Shown one piece after another: positions 1-5,445 of a DNA stretch of 5,445 nt (positions are counted from its first letter, which is position 1; the number at the start of each line of letters is the position of its first letter). The notes under the pieces were generated by a model. That model worked only from the letters and a program-made list of their open reading frames with translations. It was not told where the DNA came from and did no database searches. Source of the DNA: JBASRP01 sp044866075 (lineage in GTDB: Bacteria; Actinomycetota; AC-67); assembly GCA_044866075.1 (NCBI GenBank), contig JBIOTQ010000129.1, positions 1-5,445 of the forward strand. The letters are read 5' to 3'. A program made the translations under genes and the position numbers.

Positions 1-1225
<1,225 letters not shown>

Positions 1226-1257
1226 GGGACAGCCAGACTACCGCGGCGCGAGAGCCG

Positions 1258-2004
1258 TCACCGGCGCGCCGACGAAACCAGCTCGAGCGTCTCCTGCGGT
1301 CCTTTGATGTTCTTCTCGAGGACCAGTCCGATCCCGGCCGCGTAGTACTTGTACTCGACGATCTTCGGATCGAGTCGGCTGGAGTCCTCGGTCACGACCA
1401 CACGTCGAAACGATCCGTACGGCACGCTGACCGTTTCCGTCAGCGAGACGATCTTCGCTTGATCCTCGGCGTGGCCCGCGTAGTACTCCTGCCGGTACGC
1501 GAGGCCGACCGTCCGCCTGCCGGGCATGATGATGCCGGGCTGCGCGCCGTTCTTGCCGGCCTCCCACGAACCTTCGCGGCTGACGATCTTGCCCTCTTCG
1601 ATCTCGCGCGAGTCCTCGCCGAAATACCAGACGTTCCCGTCGCGATCCTGCGCGTACCAGTCGAACGTCAGCTCGGTCGTCTCTCCCGCGACCTTCACCT
1701 CGTCGCGCACCACGTCGCAGGACACGCCGAGGATGGTCTTCGTCTGTGTCGTTACCGTGACGATGTCGACCTCCTGCTCGCCCTCGGACGTCCCTTTGAA
1801 AGTCAGGACGGTCCCGGGCGTGAGCGGGAAGTAGGGGTTGTCGATCTTCGTCGAGAACCGCGACGGATCGATCAGGGGCTTGTAGGGCGACGCCGAGAGG
1901 GCGGCGGGGAACGGCCGGATCGTCGCTCTTAGCCGGGGCATCGCGCCGCCGTCGCAGGCGGCGGCGAGGGCCAGGGCGAGCGCCGCGACCGCGAATCGCC
2001 GCAT
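1258..2004 (-). CDS. Putative secreted lipoprotein of unknown function (IDNPYFPL-type family)
   Basis: The 248-residue product starts with a short positively charged n-region (MRRF), an Ala/Leu-rich hydrophobic core and a lipobox-like AAAC ending at Cys17. It should be lipid-anchored on the outer face of the cytoplasmic membrane. The mature part opens with STKIDNPYFPLTPGT (51-65) and continues with FDWYAQDRDGNVWYFGED (114-131), EGSWEAGKNGAQPGIIMP (144-161), RQEYYAGHAEDQ (171-182) and VPYGSFR (194-200). From memory this pattern recurs in uncharacterised secreted proteins of actinobacteria and proteobacteria, with no known activity. It looks beta-rich, with many alternating hydrophobic strands, and contains one mature cysteine (Cys96) besides the lipid-anchored one. 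The reading frame extends upstream to a TTG at 2052, but the ATG at 2004 puts the signal peptide at the N-terminus and is preferred. No Shine-Dalgarno sequence precedes it; a TACCAT box six bases upstream suggests a leaderless transcript. The gene is divergent from the nucleosidase-like gene and lies 32 bp before typA. I do not assign a function. Confidence 0.82.
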   Translation of the reverse strand: MRRFAVAALALALAAACDGGAMPRLRATIRPFPAALSASPYKPLIDPSRFSTKIDNPYFPLTPGTVLTFKGTSEGEQEVDIVTVTTQTKTILGVSCDVVRDEVKVAGETTELTFDWYAQDRDGNVWYFGEDSREIEEGKIVSREGSWEAGKNGAQPGIIMPGRRTVGLAYRQEYYAGHAEDQAKIVSLTETVSVPYGSFRRVVVTEDSSRLDPKIVEYKYYAAGIGLVLEKNIKGPQETLELVSSARR

Positions 2005-2088
2005 GCGGGCATGGTATCGACCCCGAACGGCAGAGGTCCGCCAACCGAGCAAGGAGACCCGGTTCTACACGGCGAATCCCAGAGGGGG
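2005..2088. promoter_or_regulatory. Divergent intergenic promoter region, with a candidate minus-strand -10 box
   Basis: These 84 bp separate two genes transcribed away from each other, so promoters for both sides should lie here or overlap the gene starts. On the minus strand, TACCAT at 2016-2011 fits the TANNNT form of an actinobacterial -10 element. Six bases separate it from the lipoprotein ATG at 2004, which would place the transcription start at or next to the start codon. I see no convincing -35 at the right spacing. On the plus strand, the purine run AGAGGGGG (2081-2088) directly abuts the ATG at 2089 and may act as a closely spaced ribosome binding site. AAGGAG at 2051-2056 is too far from that start, and I found no clear plus-strand -10. 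The existence of promoters follows from gene orientation; the -10 is inferred. Confidence 0.4.
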
Positions 2089-3072
2089 ATGCGACGCGCC
2101 CTGCTTCTCACGATGGCGGTCCTGCTGGTCGCCGGTCCGACGGCGGGCATCGCCGGCCGCCCGGCGCCCTGCGAGACGCGACTCCTCGTCCTATCCGCGT
2201 TCCCGGGTGAGATCGACAAGCTCCTGTTCGAAACGAAGGTGACCGACACGATCGTCGTGGACGGCTACACCTTCTACGTCGGCACCCTGCGCGGGAACAG
2301 CGTCGCTCTCGCGCTCACCGGGATCGGCCTCGTCAACTCCGAGGGCGCCGCCCGCACCGCGCTGGGAACGTTCCGGTGCGGGTCCCGCACGGCCGTCAAC
2401 GGCATCGTGTTCTCGGGCGTGGCCGGCGGGAAGTCCTTCATCGGCGACGTCACGGTCCCCTCGCGATGGACCCTCGACGACGGCAAGACCTTTTATCGAA
2501 CCGACGCGCGCATGTTCGCCGTGGCGCGATCCGTGATCGAGAGCGGGGGAGTGAGACTCGACGATCGCACCCCGCTCGGCGATCTGGGATGTGTCGGGCT
2601 CGATCCCGATCTCGTCCGGACGGTTCAGATGCCGCAGGCGCCGCAGATCATCGTCGGCGGTGACGGCAAGAGCGCCGATCCCTTCGAGGGTCGCGCGTTC
2701 CCGTGCATCCCGGGCGGCGGCGACGTGTTCGGCTGCCAGCCGTGCCGGGCCCCGCTTCAGGCTCCCGACCTGGAACGCTTCGTGACACGCGCGGCGCCGT
2801 TCGCGGACCCGAACTTCTTCCTCGGCTATTTCCAGATGCCCACGCCGTCGACGACCGAGTGGGTGGCCGAGGACATGGAGACGGCGGCCGTCGCACGCGT
2901 GGCCGCGCAGCAGCGGATCCCGTTCCTCGCGTTCCGCGCGATGTCGGACGGTCAGGGCGATCCGCTCATGCTGCCGGGCTTCCCGTTCCAGTTCTTCATC
3001 TACCGGCAGCTGGCCGCGGACAACGCGGCGACCGTGGCGCTCGCCTTCCTGCAGGCCTGGGCCGGGGGCTAG
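2089..3072 (+). CDS. Exported nucleoside phosphorylase-fold protein, MTA/SAH nucleosidase-like
   Basis: This 327-residue protein has a Sec-type signal peptide (MRRALLL, then a hydrophobic stretch to about residue 18, with probable cleavage near Ala22-Gly23), so it probably acts outside the cytoplasm. The rest matches the PNP_UDP_1 nucleoside phosphorylase/nucleosidase fold. LLVLSAFPGEIDKLL (32-46) lines up with the N-terminal strand of E. coli MTA/SAH nucleosidase and places Glu41 at catalytic Glu12. GIVFSGVAGG (105-114) is the glycine-rich loop. AEDMETAAVA (260-269) carries the ribose-binding Met-Glu pair (Glu264), and FRAMSD (282-287) supplies the purine-contacting Asp287. These residues support cleavage of the N-glycosidic bond of a purine nucleoside or thionucleoside, but the substrate is not established. 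It is longer than cytosolic enzymes (about 230 residues), mainly because of the signal peptide and an insertion around 190-235 with Cys206, Cys216 and Cys219. The frame stays open upstream to an ATG at 2011, but that start would bury the signal peptide. An ATG eight codons inside is a less likely alternative. The hydrolase gene follows after 51 bp. Confidence 0.82.
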   Translation: MRRALLLTMAVLLVAGPTAGIAGRPAPCETRLLVLSAFPGEIDKLLFETKVTDTIVVDGYTFYVGTLRGNSVALALTGIGLVNSEGAARTALGTFRCGSRTAVNGIVFSGVAGGKSFIGDVTVPSRWTLDDGKTFYRTDARMFAVARSVIESGGVRLDDRTPLGDLGCVGLDPDLVRTVQMPQAPQIIVGGDGKSADPFEGRAFPCIPGGGDVFGCQPCRAPLQAPDLERFVTRAAPFADPNFFLGYFQMPTPSTTEWVAEDMETAAVARVAAQQRIPFLAFRAMSDGQGDPLMLPGFPFQFFIYRQLAADNAATVALAFLQAWAGG

Positions 3073-3084
3073 GCGCGCCGTCAT

Positions 3085-3108
3085 CGAACGCGACCGGCGG
3101 CGCGTTCG
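3085..3108 (+). other. Intergenic hairpin between the nucleosidase-like and hydrolase genes
   Basis: CGAACGCG (3085-3092) and CGCGTTCG (3101-3108) are perfect inverted repeats, forming an 8-bp stem with an 8-base loop. The stem starts 12 bases after the upstream stop codon and ends 15 bases before the hydrolase ATG. A further pair, CATCGA (3082-3087) and TCGATG (3111-3116), is also complementary and could form an alternative or longer structure. There is no T-run after it, so it is not a canonical intrinsic terminator on the plus strand. It could be an attenuating or mRNA-end-protecting structure that lowers read-through into the hydrolase gene, or a protein-binding site. GC-rich DNA forms such repeats by chance fairly often. 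Confidence 0.4.
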
Positions 3109-3123
3109 TATCGATGGTAGGAA

Positions 3124-4173
3124 ATGAGATCACCTATGGTCCCGTCCAGGCTCGCCGCGTCGCTAACGTCGGTCGCGCTGATCGCCGCCCTCGCCGCGTG
3201 CGACGCGAACTCGAAGCCGTCCGCGCGCCCGACGAGCACCGCGTCTTCCCCGACGTCCTCGCCGACGGCACAGCCGTCCCAGCGACCGGCGGCGTTCGAT
3301 CCCGTCTCGCTGCCGGCGTTGATGCAGAAGAGGTACGACGGACGCGATCTGCGGACGGTGAGCGTTCTGGGCCGCAACAGCGCCTACACGCGCTACGCAG
3401 TCCGGTTCCGGAGCGGCCGCCTGCGCATCTCGGGGATCATGAACGTGCCGGCGGGGCGCGGCCCGTTCCCCGTGCTGATCCTCAACCACGGTTACATCGC
3501 CCCGGCCGTGTACACGACGGGCCGCGGTCTCGCCCGCGAGCAGGACTATCTCGCCCGGCGCGGCTACGTGGTCCTGCACGTCGACTACCGCAACCACGCG
3601 CAGTCGGACGACGATCCGAACTACGAGCTGAACTTGAGGCTCGGCTATACGGAGGACGTGATCAACGCCGTGTACGCGGTGAGGGAGTCGTCGCTTCCCT
3701 ATCTCGACGGCGATCGCGTCGGGATGCTCGGGCGGTCGATGGGCGGCGGCGTCACGTTCAACGCGCTCGTCGTGCAACCGGACCTCGTGAAAGCGGCGGT
3801 CGTGTACGCGCCCGTCAGTTCCGACGTGGTCGACAACTTCAACCGCTGGATCCGCCGGATGGGCGACCGGCGCGTCCTCGCGCAGAGGATCGCCGCGCGG
3901 TTCGGCTCGCCCGAGCGGAACCCGGAGTTCTGGCGAAACGTCTCGCCGGCCACCTTCTTCGACCGGATAACCGTCCCGCTGATCATGCATCACGGCACAG
4001 AGGACGAGAGCGTTCCCCTTCCCTGGAGCCGGAAGACTCTCGCGGCGCTCGAGCGTGCGGGCAAGGACGTGCGGCTGTACATCTACGAGGGCGAGCACCA
4101 CGCGTTCGGACCTCAGTGGGCCGAATCGATGCGCCGGACGGTGCGCTTCCTCGACCGATACCTCAAGGGCTGA
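3124..4173 (+). CDS. Lipoprotein alpha/beta hydrolase (dienelactone hydrolase / S9 peptidase-like)
   Basis: The 349-residue product is a secreted, lipid-anchored serine hydrolase, probably an esterase or peptidase of the DLH/S9 alpha/beta-hydrolase group. The signal peptide ends in a perfect lipobox LAAC with Cys26. A Ser/Thr/Pro-rich linker (about 28-57) lifts the catalytic domain off the membrane. VLILNHG (117-123) is the strand and oxyanion-hole segment, followed by YLARRGYVVLHVDYRNHAQSD (142-162 region). The nucleophile elbow is GRSMG with Ser205. The acid is Asp294 in HHGTEDESVP (289-298), and the base is probably His326 in YEGEHHAF (321-328). The full Ser-Asp-His triad is therefore present and the enzyme should be active; the substrate is unknown. 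The start is uncertain: ATG 3124 has an AGGA only one base away, whereas ATG 3136 (four codons inside, also keeping the signal peptide) has only a weak GAG at better spacing. The gene follows the nucleosidase-like gene by 51 bp on the same strand, and its last 11 bp overlap the convergent membrane-protein gene. Confidence 0.9.
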   Translation: MRSPMVPSRLAASLTSVALIAALAACDANSKPSARPTSTASSPTSSPTAQPSQRPAAFDPVSLPALMQKRYDGRDLRTVSVLGRNSAYTRYAVRFRSGRLRISGIMNVPAGRGPFPVLILNHGYIAPAVYTTGRGLAREQDYLARRGYVVLHVDYRNHAQSDDDPNYELNLRLGYTEDVINAVYAVRESSLPYLDGDRVGMLGRSMGGGVTFNALVVQPDLVKAAVVYAPVSSDVVDNFNRWIRRMGDRRVLAQRIAARFGSPERNPEFWRNVSPATFFDRITVPLIMHHGTEDESVPLPWSRKTLAALERAGKDVRLYIYEGEHHAFGPQWAESMRRTVRFLDRYLKG

Positions 4174-4558
4174 CGGTTAGTCCCCTGCGCGATCGCGCAA
4201 GGCGCACGCCGAGCGACACGAGGACGAGGACGAATGCGAGCGCGAGGGGGACGACGGCAAGCTCGACGTTGATCCCCCAAGGCCCGAAGACCGTTAGAGC
4301 GAGAAACGCCGCCGGGATGAGAAGTCGCCGCCGGAACAGCGCCCAAAGAGCGACCCAGCCGGCGACGGCGAACAGAGGCTCAATGAACAAGAAGATGGTC
4401 GGCAGACCCGTATAGCCCGACCGGCCACCCGGGTTCCATTCGGCGTAGAAGTTTGGAAGCAGCAGGGTGAGGGTTACGGCGACCGCGATCGTCACGATGA
4501 GCGCGAACGCATGCAACACTCGGACGATCACATGAGCAACACCGTTGCTACGCATCAT
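4163..4558 (-). CDS. Small multi-span membrane protein of unknown function
   Basis: This 131-residue hydrophobic protein has probable transmembrane segments at about 12-34, 52-75, 80-95 and 99-119. Charged residues sit at the ends (an RRR cluster at 76-78 and several arginines at 119-125). The loop between segments 1 and 2 carries NFYAEWNPGGRSGYTGLP (36-53), the most distinctive part. I recognise no catalytic or transport motif and give no function. The start is ATG-ATG at 4558-4553, inside the end of the TetR gene, whose TAG is at 4550-4548. With no clear Shine-Dalgarno sequence, translation is probably coupled to TetR. The 3' end overlaps the convergent hydrolase gene by 11 bp. Codon use differs from its surroundings: by my hand count 31 of 131 codons end in A or T, against about 10 per 100 at the start of typA. 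This may reflect weaker expression or later acquisition. It is a real gene rather than a shadow because of its coherent hydrophobic pattern and operon-like junction. Confidence 0.75.
   Translation of the reverse strand: MMRSNGVAHVIVRVLHAFALIVTIAVAVTLTLLLPNFYAEWNPGGRSGYTGLPTIFLFIEPLFAVAGWVALWALFRRRLLIPAAFLALTVFGPWGINVELAVVPLALAFVLVLVSLGVRLARSRRGLTVSP
4186..4199. repeat. Perfect 14-bp palindrome at the convergent gene ends
   Basis: TGCGCGATCGCGCA is identical to its reverse complement. It lies 12 bases after the hydrolase stop codon and within the last codons of the oppositely oriented membrane-protein gene. As RNA it could form only a 5-bp stem with a GATC loop, and no T-run follows on either strand, so it is at best a weak terminator. 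Its core GCGATCGC also contains a GATC methylation-type site. It could be chance in GC-rich DNA. Confidence 0.35.
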
Positions 4559-5174
4559 TGACGCTGCCGATCAAACTCGGGGTGAGTTGCTGGACCAGTT
4601 GCGCCAGCAACGCCATCATGTCGAAGACGCGCTCCGCCTCCGAGCGTTCCGGATCCAACCGGCTCATCAGCTCGATGCCGAGGAACATCGCCGAGATCGC
4701 GTAGGCGGCCTCGCGCACCGGGACCAGCGAACCCAGCGGATGCGTCGCGAGCGCGCGCCGAAGCGCATCTTCGACGAGCGCGATCCAGCCGTCGAAGCGG
4801 TCCAGGATCGCGCGGCCGACCTCTTCGTCCGAGGCCGCCGCGGCCATCAACTGGGTGACCGCGGTGACGCCACCGGTTTGGATGTCCTCGCTGTGCAGCC
4901 GGCGCGCGATCTCGACGAGGTCGGCGAGGGAACCGACCTCGGCGGCCGCGGCCCGGTACTTGGCGATTTGCTCCTCGGACGTCTTGCGGAACGTCTCGAG
5001 GAGCAGCGCCGGCACCGACCCGAAGTGGTAGAAGATCAGCGCTTGGTTGAACCCTCCCCGGTTCGCGATCGAGCGCGCCGTGGTTCCGGCGAACCCTTCC
5101 TCGCGCAGTGTCTCGATCGCGGCCTCGACGATGCGCTCGCGCGTGGCCGATTCCTTCTTCGGTTTGGCGCTCAC
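4548..5174 (-). CDS. TetR/AcrR-family transcriptional regulator
   Basis: This 208-residue protein has a classic TetR layout: an N-terminal helix-turn-helix domain and an all-helical ligand-binding and dimerisation domain. The DNA-binding part spans about residues 12-62, from RERIVEAAIETLREEGF, through TTARSIANRGGFN, to the signature FYHFGSVPALLLETF (48-62), which corresponds to the usual LYYHFxSKxxLL motif. Here SVPAL replaces the common SKE-L. The C-terminal domain (about 65-205) is helix-rich with no recognisable ligand motif, so the inducer is unknown. The open frame runs upstream to 5438, but that part overlaps the end of the preceding gene in another frame. The GTG at 5174 lies right before the TetR domain and has an AGGCGGG site 8 bases upstream, so it is the start chosen. 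It begins 2 bp after the stop of the DCC-like gene and overlaps the membrane-protein start by 11 bp. A repressor inside such a tight unit commonly controls its own operon; this is inferred. Confidence 0.93.
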   Translation of the reverse strand: MSAKPKKESATRERIVEAAIETLREEGFAGTTARSIANRGGFNQALIFYHFGSVPALLLETFRKTSEEQIAKYRAAAAEVGSLADLVEIARRLHSEDIQTGGVTAVTQLMAAAASDEEVGRAILDRFDGWIALVEDALRRALATHPLGSLVPVREAAYAISAMFLGIELMSRLDPERSEAERVFDMMALLAQLVQQLTPSLIGSVNDA

Positions 5175-5176
5175 CG

Positions 5177-5445
5177 TCAGAACCCGCCTGAGATGCGCGC
5201 TTGGTCGCACCACGAGCAGTCGAGGTCCTCGGTGCGTCCCAGCCAGACGCTCCACTGGTCGCGCTTCACCGATACCCAGTGGAAGAAGCGCTCGGCGTGC
5301 GGGGCGAGCGCCGGTCGCGACAGCCGGTAGGCCCACGGCCGGTACCGGCGCGTCGCCCACATCGCGGCGATGAACGCCGCCGGACCGACCCACGCGCGTC
5401 CCTGATCGTCGACCGCGATCAGCTCCGATCCGAGCCACGGTAGCT
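5177..5445 (-). CDS. Probable DCC-family (DUF393) thiol-disulfide oxidoreductase, C-terminal part
   Basis: Only the last 88 codons are present; the gene enters from the right edge of the window. Readable sequence includes AVDDQGRAWVGPAAFIAAMW, then RRYRPWAYRLSRPALAP and AERFFHWVSVKR. The order 'D-G-R-x-W-x-G-x-x-A', then a Trp-containing helix, then a Pro-rich turn and an aromatic-rich 'hx-x-hS-x-x-R' end resembles the C-terminal half of DCC/DUF393 proteins, such as B. subtilis YuxK. Those proteins carry their redox DxxCxxC motif near the N-terminus, which here would lie outside the window, so the assignment rests on the C-terminal pattern alone. An extra CxxC (CSWC) sits 12 residues before the end. 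The stop TGA is at 5179-5177, 2 bp before the TetR start, so the two genes are almost certainly co-transcribed. An internal ATG at 5362 could suggest a 61-residue gene, but the similarity begins upstream of it. Confidence 0.6.
   Translation of the reverse strand, partial: LPWLGSELIAVDDQGRAWVGPAAFIAAMWATRRYRPWAYRLSRPALAPHAERFFHWVSVKRDQWSVWLGRTEDLDCSWCDQARISGGF
5183..5189 (-). promoter_or_regulatory. Ribosome binding site of the TetR gene
   Basis: AGGCGGG on the minus strand matches AGGAGG-type Shine-Dalgarno sequences with one change and ends 8 bases before the GTG at 5174. It lies inside the last codons of the DCC-like gene. It decides in favour of the GTG start over the long upstream extension of the TetR frame. 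It is the clearest ribosome binding site in the window. Confidence 0.6.

Noticed and set aside
1226..1257. A terminator between the lipoprotein gene and typA
   Set aside because: No stable inverted repeat or T-run is visible in these 32 bp; read-through into typA is at least as likely.
2011..2088. A 26-residue N-terminal extension of the nucleosidase-like protein from ATG 2011
   Set aside because: It would bury the signal peptide. The start at 2089 is preceded by a purine-rich run and gives a standard signal sequence.
2191..3084. A 297-codon minus-strand open frame opposite the nucleosidase-like gene
   Set aside because: It is rich in Arg, Glu, His and Val, has no fold-like pattern, and is the complement of a gene with recognisable family motifs.
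4167..4184. A weak stem (GGGCTG with TAG-T-CCC) over the hydrolase stop codon as a terminator
   Set aside because: Only six pairs including a wobble and a bulge, with no T-run after it; it does not meet the standard for a terminator.
2703..4415. A 570-codon open frame on the plus strand, the longest in the window
   Set aside because: It runs in another frame across the end of the nucleosidase-like gene, the whole hydrolase gene and part of the membrane gene. It is very Arg/Gly/Pro/Ala-rich and lacks domains, whereas the overlapped frames have catalytic motifs.
4545..5330. A 261-codon plus-strand open frame opposite the TetR gene
   Set aside because: It is antisense to a clear TetR domain and has biased Arg/Asp/Gln composition.
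5175..5438. An 88-residue N-terminal extension of the TetR protein
   Set aside because: It overlaps the conserved C-terminus of the DCC-like gene in another frame and is Arg/Gly-rich. A GTG with a good ribosome binding site lies directly before the TetR domain.

Overview
The window is GC-rich chromosomal DNA with strongly GC-ending codons, GTG as well as ATG starts, short intergenic gaps and two lipoproteins with Ala-rich signal peptides. This suggests a high-GC bacterium, most likely an actinobacterium (possibly a deep-branching soil lineage). That placement is inferred from composition and family resemblance, not from a marker phylogeny. I see no tRNA, rRNA, CRISPR array, transposase or phage gene. 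Seven protein genes account for almost all of the sequence, and two of them run off the window edges.

Layout. (1) Positions 1-2004, minus strand: a lipoprotein of unknown function (1258-2004) followed 32 bp downstream by typA/bipA (1-1225), a ribosome-associated GTPase cut off at the left edge after about two thirds of its length. (2) Positions 2005-2088: an 84-bp divergent intergenic region that should carry promoters for both sides. (3) Positions 2089-4173, plus strand: an exported nucleoside-phosphorylase-fold protein resembling MTA/SAH nucleosidase, then, after a 51-bp gap holding a perfect 8-bp-stem hairpin, a lipoprotein alpha/beta hydrolase with a complete Ser-Asp-His triad. (4) Positions 4163-5445, minus strand: a compact three-gene unit transcribed toward the hydrolase. 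It contains the C-terminal part of a probable DCC/DUF393 thiol-disulfide oxidoreductase, a TetR-family repressor starting 2 bp after it, and a small multi-span membrane protein whose start overlaps the TetR stop by 11 bp. The membrane gene and the hydrolase converge and overlap tail to tail by 11 bp.

How they may work together. Three consecutive genes (lipoprotein, nucleosidase-like, hydrolase) make proteins exported across the cytoplasmic membrane, two of them lipid-anchored. The region therefore looks like a cell-envelope cluster beside a housekeeping translation GTPase. The DCC-TetR-membrane unit looks like a self-regulated operon, because a repressor sits inside a tightly packed transcription unit. 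No shared pathway can be proven from sequence alone.

I did not find a clearly new multi-gene system. The items most worth a second look are the exported nucleosidase-like protein with a Cys-containing insertion, and the DCC-TetR-membrane unit.
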